From the NCBI GenBank assembly GCA_009746045.1, contig RPFO01000065.1, positions 7,769,576-7,833,575 of the forward strand: a DNA stretch of 64,000 nucleotides, read 5' to 3'. Position numbers and translations under genes: made by a program. The notes below the pieces were generated by a model, which was not told the DNA's origin, did not search any database, and worked only from the letters and a program-made list of their open reading frames with translations. Below, in pieces: positions 22,825-41,037 of this stretch; within the stretch, counting starts at the first letter, position 1, and the number at the start of each line of letters is the position of its first letter. Source of the stretch: Mesostigma viride (Eukaryota; Streptophyta; Mesostigmatophyceae; Mesostigmatales; Mesostigmataceae).

Positions 22825-23432
22825 TTGGGTGAGCCATTTCATGCATGCATGGGGAGGAATGAATATTTCCAATTGGGGAGCCGGCCCTCGGATTAATTGT
22901 TGTGAAGAAGCTTATGCTTATCTATGAGTGAAATGATGATTGCCTCACATTTAGTGGGCAGGTCGCCCATATTGGCACAATTCAGGCTATGGTGAGACGT
23001 GCCTTCCCTGCCAACGTGAGACGTGGCATATGCACATATATTTTTAAAAATTATAAAATTATAACACATGACTCCATTGGAAGATCATGTAGCACGTATT
23101 CCATGGCTGATGGGGGGGGGGGGGGGGCGGAGCCGCGACAAAATAACTGGAATCTAAGCTATATACAAAAATCGAGCTAGCTACTCAGCAAAGCGCCTAG
23201 CTCTTCCTCTTGGGGGGATCGGGGGGCTTGCCCACCATAATTAATTAATTAATTAGACTCGTGCTCCCGTTGGGGAGTCACGGAGCATTAACCCCGATGG
23301 ATGGATGGATGGATGGATGGATGCAAACAGTCCTACCGGTCTAATCTATCTACATCGGCTACATACTACATCTATCTAACAGCATTCTAACTACAACATC
23401 TATCTAGGCAGCCGCACGCTGCCCTAGGGGAG
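22825..23432. other. Transposon debris downstream of the peptidase gene
   Basis: No gene. 23056-23100 resembles the retroelement 3' end (AATTATAACACATGACTCC, then ATCATGTAGCACG). A poly-G run lies at 23113-23128. About 23150-23215 resembles the 3' flank of the LSLLW-type fragments near 48690. 23240-23300 carries the hairpin CTCCCGTTGGGGAG after an AATTAATTAATTAG tail and is related to 14231-14378. Seven GATG units follow near 23296-23322. Confidence 0.6.
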
Positions 23433-23640
23433 CTATCTGGCGTGCCTCCCACGGGATTGCACACGCGGGCGCTTCCCCACTGGGGGGGGCTCGTTGTCCT
23501 CGATGAACTGGGCCCACTTGGCCTTGTCCATCATCTTCTTCCAAATCACAGAGAGGCCTAGGCCCCCCATGTCCTCTACTAGCTGTTCTTTGAAGGTGCG
23601 GGCCTTGCGGCGTCTAACATCACTGGGCCCACCATAGCTT
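23433..23640 (-). pseudogene. Transposon ORF C-terminal fragment (family B)
   Basis: The minus frame reads LVEDMGGLGLSVIWKKMM, then DKAKWAQFIED, then PPPVGKRPRVQSRGRHAR and a stop. It aligns with two fragments near 48.5-48.9 kb through LSVLR/LSLLW, M.(D/N)K..W and PVGKP/R..R, so it is a dispersed protein-coding repeat. The family is unknown to me; a basic C-terminal tail is the only visible property. There is no start, and upstream sequence is not open for long. Confidence 0.6.
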
Positions 23641-24154
23641 GAGCACCAGGTCAGTGCGCCTCATCTCACACTTCTAGCTCGATCATGCACTGGTACATAC
23701 TAGCACTTTTAGTTGTCTCATCTATGAGCACTGGTCACTCATCCGCAATTACATGAGAGATTTGATCCACACAGCTTTAGAACGAATCATGAACGAATTC
23801 TCGCCAACCGTTGTGAGACTTAATTTATTAGTAGTACTACTTAATTTACCTAGTTGTCTCACATGTAACTGCGTCACGTGAGAACCAACCAGTGTGAGAT
23901 ACTTTGTGTTTAGCAGGTTCATGAAATGGCTGCACATGATGCAGGGAAATATACTTAATTGATAACTTACATGTGCGCATGTAGGAGTAATCCTAACACT
24001 TGATCAAGAGGATGCTGCCACTAAAGGCCACGTGTTTCCAAAAATATTTCTGAGTCTTAACCCGTGTTTTTTTAATTAGAACGTTCGCGATATATCGCGT
24101 TGTAAGCTTTTTATAGAACGCGTATAGCACCTAAGGAATTTTTTTTTCATGAAT
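23641..24154. other. AT-rich intergenic sequence with a CGCGAT palindrome
   Basis: No gene. At 24057-24105, TTAACCCGTGTTTTTTT is followed by a near-palindrome, TTCGCGATATATCGCGTTGTA. It is the inverse of the unit at 33063-33105. Confidence 0.6.
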
Positions 24155-24510
24155 TGAATTGAATTGAATTGAATTGTAACATAACTCCGCTGGGAGTATA
24201 TGTAGCACATAGCCCAGAGAAGGGGCATATGGCCTATCATACATTCTAAGCTACTTCCTGCAAGGGTGGGAATGTAAACAACACTTGCTCTAGGTGCACT
24301 AGGGCACCTGCACCACCCAGAGTTTCAGGCAACACCCAGCTACGGGGAGCCTGTCATAGGTGGGGAAGATCAGCACAGCTATACAAAAGCTAGGGCATGG
24401 CTTCTCAGCAGGGAGTGACCCCCTGCATGGTGGGCACTGCATATAATTAAATAAAGCTAGGTATCATCTGGAGGGTGGCTCATCATAGGCACACATGTAC
24501 ATGACTAGAA
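24155..24510 (-). mobile_element. 3' UTR of an ORF1-type retroelement, 5'-truncated
   Basis: Matches the 3' UTR of copy A, read on the minus strand. It ends in hairpin ACTCC-GCTG-GGAGT (24184-24197) and a tail of four GAATT units at about 24155-24176. The 5' part, including ORF1, is missing, as expected of incomplete reverse transcription. Confidence 0.8.
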
Positions 24511-24985
24511 AAGTTTTTTCATGGTCATGTATATACTTTCCTGAAAGCCCATAAATCAAAGGATTTTTTGAGCTACTCAGACCTACAAAATGCTTATTCA
24601 TTAGAGAGATACACTGGTTTGAATACAGGGGGGTCTGACCATGACCGCGATTTCTTGACCATAGGTCACAAGTCATGTGCTTATTCACAAATGGTTCATG
24701 AAAAAAATCTGGCTTCTTGCATGAGCTATGGGCAACATATGCAGGCTCTGTGAAACAAAACTCAGGCCCATTGGGCCACTGGAGCTATTTTTCATTAGCA
24801 TCACAATTACAACGCAGTACAACGCAGTGGGAAACATGAGAGCCCTTGACAACATTACGCAACGACCCGAGCCCTGGCATAAACGGGGCCATAGTGAGCT
24901 TGGAGGGTCAAAACGTTGAAAATAGGTGTCGTATAAGTTATACTGCATCAAACATGCATCAAACATCATGACTGGATGACCTAAT
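24511..24985. other. Unassigned sequence between two retroelement copies
   Basis: Nothing recognisable; no repeats and no frames worth reporting. Confidence 0.4.
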
Positions 24986-24999
24986 ATGACTGAATCAGG

Positions 25000-25795
25000 C
25001 AGCCATAGCCAAATCCTTGATCGCATGGGCCTTACTGGTGAGATCGAGCTGGCCGCCCACCGCCTTCCCCGCGCGCGGGGTAAGGCAGGGCCGCCCCCGC
25101 TCCTTCTCACCTTTAAGACCCCGGCGGACAAGATTTCTTTTCTCAGACGCCGCAAGCGGCTCGAGAAGACTCTCTTCACCCTTGATGACGACCTGACCCT
25201 GGCGCAGCAACAACGGCGACGGGAGCTATGGCCGACCTACCTCCAGCTCCGGCAGACCAAGGCGGGGCAGCCGGTGTACTGGAAGGGGGCGGCCATCTAC
25301 GTCGGCCACAAGCCCTGGCAGGCGACCCCCGCAGCCCCAGCGACTCCAGGCGCCCCAGCTTAGGGGACTACAGCAGTAGTAGTGTAGAATAGATAGACCG
25401 TGGGCCATGTACATGTACGCCTCCTAGAGGCCCTATCCCAGCTAAGCCACGCGCTTTATTTCATCATGTACATGTGTGCCTATGATGAGCCACACTCCAG
25501 ACGATGCCTAGCCTTATTTAGTAATGTTGTGCCCATGCAGGGAGTCACTCCCTGCTGAGAAGCCATGCCATAGCTCTTGTATAGCCATGATGATCTTCCC
25601 CCTCACAGGCATGCTCCCCCCTTACCCGGGCATAGCGTGATAGACCATGAGGGTGCGGGTGCCCTGGTGCACCTAGAGCAAGTGTTGTTTACATTCCCAC
25701 CCTTGCAGGAAGTAGCTTAGAATGTATTATAGGCTCATATGCCCCTTCTCAGGGCTATGTGCTACATATACTCCCAACGGAGTTATGTTCCTAAT
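25000..25795 (+). mobile_element. 5'-truncated ORF1-type retroelement with open C-terminal ORF1
   Basis: The plus strand carries an open ORF1 C-terminal half (to 25363): LPRARGKAGPPPLLLTFK, then KISFLRRRKRLEKTLF, DDDLTLAQQQRRRELWP, YWKGAAIYVGHKPW and a stop. This is the best-preserved copy of the RRM-like and C-terminal modules in the window. The 3' UTR follows to the hairpin at 25770-25783 and a CTAATTAATA tail. With 24155-24510 it forms an inverted pair of 3' ends. Confidence 0.8.
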
Positions 25796-26393
25796 TAATA
25801 GCCAAAGCATCATCCACTCTCACAACATGTTGAGCACATGCCTCGTGGAAATGGAGGTGCTGGGTTTTCATTCCATAACGCGTGCAATACTGAAAGAAAG
25901 AGGCACGTGTAATGCAATTAAGGCTTGGATAGGTTGAGTGATCCATGAGCTTACATGCAGGCAAAGATGACGCTGTCCAGAATGCATGCTAGCAAATGGT
26001 GGCAAGATGCTAACAACACATGATTATACACCATGATTATGGGCACCCAGCTGATCTTCTTGCACAATCAACGCAGTATAAACCATCAACATCCAATCCT
26101 CACGATATATGCACGGCTTGACGACGTATACAGCACCTAAATACTGCACAACTGCAACCAGGCTGCTATGGCTGACATGCAAGCAACGTCGAGTAGGATG
26201 GCGGTCTTAGAGAGGCTGGGCAGAGGTCGGTAGAAATAAGTGGAAAACTGGCAGAAACTAGGTAGAAACACGATATACTTACGCCTGCAAGCACTAGATT
26301 GAGCCGGTGGCAGAGGCCATTTCCAGGAAAATACAGCATACCGTAGCAATAGCCACGGTCACGCCTTACGCTATTTGCAGGCACCATCATTGA
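25796..26393. other. Unassigned intergenic sequence
   Basis: No gene or repeat that I can support. Confidence 0.4.
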
Positions 26394-28270
26394 ATTGAAT
26401 TGAATTGAATTGTAACATAACTCCGTTGGGAGTATATGTAGCACATAGCCCAGAGAAGGGGCATATGGCCTATCATACATTCTAGGCTACTTCATGCAAG
26501 GGTGGGAATGTAAGCTACCCCTGCTCTAGGTGCACCAGGGCACCTGCACCCTCATGGTCTATCACGCTATGCCCGGGTAAGGGGGGAGCATGCCTGTGAG
26601 GGAGGAAGATCATCATGGCTATACAAGAGCCAGGACATGGCTTCTCGACAGAGAGCATCTCTCTGCATGGCATAGCATGGCTCAATTCTTAATGCAACAT
26701 CCATGGGGGTCCCGTTATAGGCAGGGCTTGGCTAAATTCTGTAGACAACATCCATGGGGGCCATTATGGGCGCACATGCGCGTGGGCCACATGCTAGGCT
26801 AAGCCTGACTAATCTACACTACTGGTATGAATTCCCTAGTCTAGCTGGGGGCGCAGGAGGGGGCTGCCAGGGCTTGTGGTCAACGTGGATGACCGCCCCC
26901 CTCCAGTATACCGGCTTCCCCCCTGCGCTGTGCCGGAGCTGAAGGTAGGTCGGCCATAGCTCGCGTCGCCGCTGTTGCTGGGCCAGGGTCAAGTCGTCGT
27001 CCAGCGTGAAGCGAGTCCTCGAGAGCTTCTTGCGGCATTTAAGGAACGACAGCTTGTCCGTCATGTACTTAAAGGTGAGGAGCACGGGTGCCGGGCCAGC
27101 CTTCCCCCGCGCGCGGGGGAGGCGGACAGCCGACATGTCCAGCTCACCAGTAAGTAGCATGGGGGCAAGAATGTCGCGCTTAAATGCCTCAAGAAGGCTC
27201 GTGGAGGTCTCACCTGCCGGCTGGTCGAAGTGCTTGACGATGATGTCCATTGTGGCTGCGCCGGGCGATGTCGGTTTCCTCGCGAAGGTCGAGGGCTTGT
27301 TGCTTGAGTTGTGCCGAGATGGTGGAGGTGGTGGAGGTGGTGTGCTGCTTAAGCAAGTCCGCCCAGGTGGAGGGAACATCACTGGCCGGGCCAGCAGGTG
27401 CCGGCTGGGCAGCGATTTCCTGTACCGCTTGGGCGGTGAGGCCGGCGGTGTCATGCAAGCTCTCAAGGGCGGTGGCGGTGGCTTGAAGGCGTTGGTCGAG
27501 GTCGAGGAGCTGGGCTTTGATGTCGGCAGTGAAGGCGGAAACGGCGGTGGAGGTGGAGGCGGCGGCGGTGGAAATGTGAGGAAGTTCAGCAGTCAGCGTG
27601 CCGCCGATTGCTGAAATGTCGGCAGCAAGGGGGGTCACGTGCTGCTGAAAGGCTTCCGTGAGGATGGAACGGAGGGTGGAGGCGCAGATGGATGGAGCCC
27701 AGATCTCGCCGTCAGAGCGCTGGAGAAGGGAGTTGAGGACGGTGTGCTGGAGTTCGGGGCGGGTGCAGCCAAGCATGGCGCCGGAGGCTAGCCAGGGGCT
27801 GCCGTTGCTGCAGAGAAGGCGACCTTGGTCGGAGAGATGGAGGCACAGGTCGTAAAGCGAGGCGTAGTCCCCGAAGAAGATGCAGTCCATAGCATCCTCA
27901 GGAGACATGTTGTTCCAGTCGTGATCATCGACCTTGAAAGGGTGGAACCGAAAGCGCGGTTCCGAGGGGCGGGACCATCCTGTTTTGTCGGCTGGGCGGG
28001 TGCGTTTCGGGTCAGGCGATGCCGATGGCGAGGCTTTAAGCCCGGGAGGTTGCTGGGTGGCTACCAGTGCACGACTAGTGTCACCGCTGCCTGCCGGACC
28101 TGATGGCGAAGCTGCAGCCGCAGCTGCCGCATTTTCATGGGCGAGCGCATCCGCCAAACTGCGTTGCGTCAAAGGACGTTTGCTCGTCATATATTGCGTG
28201 TTAGATTCGGAAAATTATATCAGCATGTGCGTCTTAGAAAGACGAAGCGATAGTGATATTCACAGCCACA
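26394..28270 (-). mobile_element. ORF1-only non-LTR retroelement, copy B
   Basis: Complete in layout: leader from about 28268, ORF1 start at 28190, 3' UTR 26400-26818, hairpin ACTCC-GTTG-GGAGT (26420-26433) and a tail of GAATT units (about 26394-26412). As in copy A, no reverse transcriptase lies between ORF1 and the tail. The leader diverges from copy A at about 28268, which marks the likely 5' end. Confidence 0.8.
26819..28190 (-). pseudogene. LINE-type ORF1 protein with one frameshift
   Basis: Starts MTSKRPLTQRSLADALAHEN at 28190 and is open for 326 codons. The sequence jumps frame near 27260, between LREETDIARRS and MDIIVKHFDQ, then continues to the stop at 26819 through LPRARGKAGPAPVLLTFK, KLSFLKCRKKLSRTRF, RRRELWPTYLQLR and YWRGAVIHVDHKPW. 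One small indel explains the break, so this copy is young. Domain order is a Pro/Ala/Ser-rich N-terminus, a helical region with repeated LDLR/LDQRLQ heptad-like spacing, then an RRM-like fold and a C-terminal module typical of L1-type ORF1 RNA-binding proteins. Confidence 0.75.
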
Positions 28271-28419
28271 TCATTCCAAAAAGCCATTTTTCCACCCTGA
28301 AAATTATTCTAGGATAGGCTAATGATTAGTTTGGCCTCAAATTTGGCACCAAGGTGCCTAATCAGATATCTTATGGTGGCATGTGGTCAAATAATTTTTT
28401 GGGAGTCGGCAGCATGGTA

Positions 28420-29190
28420 ACATGGTGACATTTGCTAGCATAAAAATACCGAATTTTCAGCACTTTCTGGCATGTATGCGTATATAATGACATCAAATGA
28501 ACTCAGTTGGGCCTGGAACTTTGCACATGTTATAAACACATCCCATGCAGCATGCCCACAAAGTTTCAGGCTGGTTGGATCACAAAATGGTGACAGATGC
28601 TAGCATAAATACCCCCAAAATGCAGTTTTTCAGGGTTTTCCAAGGGTTTCATCACACATATGCATATATAATGACACCAAATGAACTCAGTTGGGCGTGG
28701 AACTTTGCATATGTTCTAAACACATCCCATGCAGCATGCCCACAAAGTTTCAGGCTGGTTGGATGACAAATTGGTGACAGATGCTAGCATAAACACCACA
28801 AAAATGCAGTTTTTCAGGGTTTTCCAAGGGTTTCATCACACATTTGCATATATAATGACATCAAATGAACTCAGTTGGACCTGGGACTTGGCACATGTTC
28901 GAAACACATCCCATGCAGCCTGCCCACAAAGCTTCAGGCTGGTTGGATGACAAACTGGTGACAAATGCTAGCATAAATACCACAAAAATGCAGTTTTTCA
29001 TGGTTTTCAAGGGTTTCATCACACATGTGCATATATAATGACATCAAATGAACTCAGTTGGACCTGGAACTTGGCACATGTTCGAAACACATCCCATGCA
29101 GCCTGCCCACAAAGCTTCAGGCTGGTTGGATAACAAATTGGTGACAGATGCTAGCATAAATACCACAGAAAAAGCAGCTTTCTATGTTCT
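28420..29190. repeat. 184-bp tandem satellite, about four copies
   Basis: The phrase TGGTGACAGATGCTAGCATA recurs near 28588, 28772, 28956 and 29140, and as a worn version at 28424. CACAAAGTTTCAGGCTGGTT recurs at the same 184-bp spacing. Copies are about 90% alike. The short open frames with MQHAHKVSGWLD are by-products of the repeat. Confidence 0.9.
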
Positions 29191-29636
29191 TCCAAGGGTT
29201 TCATGGCAATCATTCCACCTTGGTGTACAGAAGGTTCCAAACAACACATCATTACATTATGCATCATATTTACAATGCAGGAAGGCATACTTGGGGGCAC
29301 ATGCCTATAGTACAATGCATTAATAACACAGCTCTAGCCAGCTAGCTAGCTATATAGTGGCTAATGCCACACCCGGGGGCACGTTCTCACGGCCCTGCAT
29401 CCTTTTCCTTTTCTTCTTCTCTGCATCTGACAGGGGCCTGCCCCCCATCTTCTCATCCACCAGCCTGGTGAGCACCCTGACGTTGGTGACTTGCGTCAGC
29501 TACCCTACCCCCATGGCACGCTTGGCCTTACGCTTGGTGAAGGTGGAGGGGACCGTGGGTGCGACAGTTGGTCTGGGTTTTCATCACCCCCTTCCTCCAG
29601 TGCATGCGTGTGCTCCAACGCCTAAGCAGAGAAGCA
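29191..29636 (-). pseudogene. Possible family B transposon C-terminal fragment
   Basis: The minus frame at about 29355-29500 reads [20 protein letters not shown] then [15 protein letters not shown] and a stop. It resembles the LVEDMGGLGLS start of the 23433 fragment. The flank AGCTAGCTAGCTATATAG recalls 48650-48675. Homology is suggestive only. Confidence 0.4.
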
Positions 29637-29973
<337 letters not shown>

Positions 29974-29980
29974 GTCATAC

Positions 29981-31393
29981 CCTCCCTCCCTCCCTCCCTC
30001 CCTCCCTCCCTCCCTCCCTCCCTCCCTCCTCCCTCCCTCCCTCCCTCCCTCCCTCCCTCCCTCCCTCCCTCCCTCCCTCCCTCCCTCCCTCCCTCCCTCC
30101 CTCCCTCCCTCCCTCCCTCCCTCCCTCCCTCCCTCCCTCCCTCCCTCCCTCCCTCCCTCCCTCCCTCCCTCCTCCCTCCCTCCCTCCCTCCCTCCCTCCC
30201 TCCCTCCCTCCCTCCCTCCTCCCTCCCTCCCTCCTCCCTCCCTCCCTCCCTCCCTCCCTCCCTCCCTCCCTCCCTCCTCCCTCCCTCCCTCCCTCCCTCC
30301 CTCCCTCCCTCCCTCCCTCCCTCCCTCCCTCCCTCCCTCCCTCCCTCCTCCCTCCCTCCCTCCCTCCCTCCCTCCCTCCCTCCTCCCTCCCTCCCTCCCT
30401 CCTCCCTCCCTCCCTCCCTCCCTCCCTCCCTCCCTCCCTCCCTCCCTCCCTCCCTCCCTCCCTCCCTCCCTCCTCCTCCCTCCTCCTCCCTCCCTCCCTC
30501 CCTCCCTCCCTCCTCCCTCCCTCCCTCCCTCCCTCCCTCCCTCCCTCCCTCCCTCCCTCCCTCCCTCCCTCCCTCCCTCCCTCCCTCCTCCCTCCCTCCC
30601 TCCTCCCTCCCTCCCTCCCTCCCTCCCTCCCTCCCTCCCTCCCTCCCTCCCTCCCTCCCTCCCTCCCTCCCTCCTCCCTCCCTCCCTCCCTCCCTCCCTC
30701 CCTCCCTCCCTCCCTCCCTCCCTCCTCCTCCCTCCCTCCCTCCCTCCCTCCCTCCCTCCCTCCCTCCCTCCCCTCCCTCCCTCCCTCCTCCCTCCCTCCC
30801 CCTCCCTCCCTCCCTCCCTCCTCCCTCCCTCCCTCCCTCCCTCCCTCCTCCCTCCCTCCCTCCCTCCCTCCCTCCCTCCCTCCCTCCCTCCCTCCCTCCC
30901 TCCCTCCCTCCTCCCTCCCTCCCTCCCTCCCTCCCTCCCTCCCTCCCTCCCTCCCTCCCTCCTCCCTCCCTCCCTCCCTCCCTCCCTCCCTCCCTCCCCC
31001 TCCCTCCCTCCCTCCTCCTCCCTCCCTCCCTCCCTCCCTCCTCCCTCCCCCTCCCTCCCTCCCTCCCTCCCTCCTCCCTCCCTCCCTCCCTCCCTCCCTC
31101 CCTCCCTCCCTCCCTCCCTCCCTCCTCCCTCCCTCCCTCCCCCTCCCTCCCTCCCTCCCTCCCTCCTCCCTCCCTCCCTCCCTCCCTCCCTCCTCCCTCC
31201 CTCCCTCCTCCTCCCTCCCTCCCTCCCTCCCTCCTCCCTCCCTCCCTCCCTCCCTCCCTCCCTCCCTCCTCCCTCCCTCCCTCCCTCCCTCCTCCCTCCC
31301 TCCCTCCCTCCCTCCCTCCCTCCCTCCCTCCCTCCCTCCCTCCCTCCTCTCCCTCCCTCCCTCCCTCCCTCCCTCCCTCCCTCCCTCCCTCCC
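29981..31393. repeat. 1.4-kb (CTCC)n array
   Basis: Almost pure CTCC tetramers over 1.4 kb, with scattered three-base CTC and five-base CCCTC slips. All long Ser-Leu-Pro frames on plus and Gly-Arg-Glu frames on minus are artefacts. Confidence 0.97.
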
Positions 31394-33205
31394 CCCTCCC
31401 TCATTCATACACCCGTTCATTCATGCATGCAGCCGCTCATCATTAACACGCCTCCGTTGGGAAACTCACGGGGTATGAACTATGAAACGGGCGGTAAGAA
31501 AGGAAGAAGGAGCCGCCTCCCCAACATGCCGCCCGGCAAAGGCAGCGATGGGCCGTCCAGGAGGGAAACACTGCGCTTTCCCTTGTACGCCGGGGTGCGC
31601 AGGCGACGTGCGGGCACTGTCGCGTGTAAATTTGCCTGCCCGCCCCAGTCCTTCTCGGAACGCCTCCCCAGAGCATGCCGTCATGGTAAGAGCTCTTTTC
31701 GCCCGTCGCCGGAAGCTTAAACAACAAGAATACGCCGGTTAATGACCAGAAAATGGGGGGTTGTCGACGTTATAAACCAGTAGCTGTGGTTTTTCCCGCA
31801 CCCCGAGCACACTCCGGACGGGGCCAGCAAGCCCCGCCCGCAGGATAAACACCGGGCGATGTTGCTGCGCCCAAGGTAAGTCATATAGCTGCAAGAAAAG
31901 ACGTAAAAGCGATTAAAAGCACGACATGCAGTGTTGCCCCTGTCAGCGCTCCTATAATTCTCACTTTTTCGCGGAAGGGGCGTAAAAATCGGAAACGCAA
32001 AATTAAGGGAAATCCATCGCTGGGTTTCTTTGAAATGATGTTAGGAACTGGTAGAATGTGTCCATAACCAACGAGAGCATGTTTTTCCTGTCTGTGTTTT
32101 ACCTTGCACACACACGGGTCGGGCCGGTTGGTGTGCAAAACGCCCGCCTGCTGCCCACGTGCCCTCGCTGCAGAAAAAAAAGAAACTGTTTTTCAGGTTT
32201 TTTAATGTACGATAATTTTCCTTATGTAATTGCCGTCCGAACAAGCGAAATAACGTCCAAAATGGTTGCGTAATCAGCTCGCAATAAATTTTCGCGTCAC
32301 CATAGCCGTGCACACCGAATTTCAGTCAACATTGCACGGCACACCGAATTTCGTCAAATTTCGCGCGGGAATTACCGGGGTGCGCAAGGCGCGGCGTCGG
32401 ACTGATGTGGCTGAATTTGGGGCTCAAACGTGAAAGTTATGAGCTCCGCCGTCAGCCATGGCTACCTCGTGGCTCGTGGCATAAAGTCAAATTTTTCACC
32501 ATCATGCCCGGAGCTAACCAATAAAAGTCTGCACAAATCTCGGCTTAGCCGAGAGTCCGGGCGTTCGGAATGAATAAACATGTGTTAAGAAGTCGAAACA
32601 CCATGGAAATACCAAGCATGGTGCCGCAGCAGACCCGAGTCTTGACGTAATAATATGGATGCCGGTTTCCAGGGTTTCCGCATGAAAGTTGGGTGAGAAA
32701 CTGGAAAAAACTACGTTTCCTTTGCCCCAGTACCTCAACAAACTCGTAGAAACCTAATTATCAACCTTTGAACGCATCATCATGGTCGTGCTACCCAACA
32801 GCCACTGAAATTCGCGCGAAAACTGGCGAGATCTACCTGCCGCCATCGCCGTCGTCTTCACCTTCGTCCCGCGAAAATGCCTGATTTCAGTGGTACATAT
32901 TTGTTTGCAGCTGTCACAAAAAAAATACCAAAAATACCAGGATTTTTTCTTGAATTCTATGAGATGTTTCTGACCTATTTTGAAAGTTTCAGACCAAAAA
33001 TCGCATGTTTAATAGGTTTGCCACGTGTCAGATTACAACGCGATACATCGCGTTCTAACCCTACAACGCGATGTATCGCGTTGTAAAAAAAACACGGGTT
33101 AATATAATTACCATGGTAGAGATGACTACGTCTGGACTGCGGTTGTTCTCTCCTTCATATCTTACAGAATGGCCAGTAAATGCCACCAACATCTCTAAAA
33201 ATAGT
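31394..33205. other. Intergenic region with element scraps
   Basis: No gene supported. 31448-31460 has a weak CTCCGTTGGGA hairpin remnant. 32409-32473 matches the ORF1-element leader (CAAACGTGAAAGTTATGAGC, then CGCCGTCAGCCATGGCTAC) with no ORF1 attached. Two CGCGAT palindromes lie at 33035-33084. Confidence 0.55.
33035..33105. repeat. Two tandem CGCGAT palindromes
   Basis: ACAACGCGATACATCGCGTT at 33035 and ACAACGCGATGTATCGCGTT at 33063 are each near-perfect palindromes. The second is followed by GTAAAAAAAACACGGGTTAA. An inverted single copy with the same A-run and CACGGGTTAA flank is at 24057-24105, so this is a dispersed unit. Confidence 0.7.
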
Positions 33206-40213
<7,008 letters not shown>

Positions 40214-41037
40214 GGCTGCCTAATTTATCGAACGCAAAACTTCTTCTGCAAAACTTCCGGCACTTCCTCAATGAACTGGTTTCCTCGTGCAGTTAGCTTC
40301 GAGAACTAGCTTACGTCATGGCTACTGCTCGGTGCCTCGGTCCTGGCATCGCACGTCGCGCGGTTTCCTGCACTTCGCAGTTAGGCTGCACAACTGCTGC
40401 ACATAGGAGTACACACTGGCGCCGCGACGCGGCGAATTTTGCACTAATTGTTACAGCGGCCAGCAGCAGTTGCGACGCTGACATTTACAGTTGTCAGTAA
40501 TCAGTACAGAAAGAGACTTTACGGTGCCGACGGCAGCAGCTAAACAAAAAATTTTCTTGCCTGCTGCCTGTCGGGGGGTCGTGAAAAGTGAAAACCCTAC
40601 CCTGATGGCAGATGGCCTGATCGAAACATGGAAACCAAAAGCCCGGCCTAAATTAATGGTGCAGAAAGTTGAAGCGAAAGGAATAGAGATGGAAGGTTGC
40701 CAATTGCCATGCTTAGGATCATTGACGGGGCACCTCCGTTCTTCACGAGCTTCTAGGCCTGCAGGCATCCTTATTGTATTTCCTATTGTATTTTCTCATC
40801 ATCTCAGCGTTATAAAGCGATGGAGTCTTACTCATTGACGATGGCTTGTCTTCTACTCGGCTTAGACATTACTATTAGGTTTTATTGGCTGAAAAGTGAA
40901 AGGATTCTTTGAACAAAGCTCGTAACTCCCAAACGTCTCCTTTGAACCCATTTACTCCCAAGGTAATGCTTTCGGCTATCAGTCTTTGGTACCCATATTG
41001 GAGTTCCTAGCTTGCACACCGACAGGTGCTATCAGCG
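40214..41037. promoter_or_regulatory. Divergent intergenic region, DRE2 and ANKRD39-like genes
   Basis: 824 bp separate the two opposed start codons. A 60-codon plus frame starting at 40318 (MATARCLGPGIARRA) lies here without recognisable domain; I treat it as leader or chance. Promoter elements are not identifiable with confidence. Confidence 0.45.

Noticed and set aside
28545-29323. Three similar small ORFs MQHAHKVSGWLD and relatives
   Set aside because: Each is one 184-bp satellite monomer; the similarity reflects the repeat and not a gene family.
40318-40500. 60-codon plus frame in the DRE2/ANKRD39 promoter region
   Set aside because: No domain, no splice link to the ankyrin exons whose own start at 41038 matches the family; kept only as a remark.
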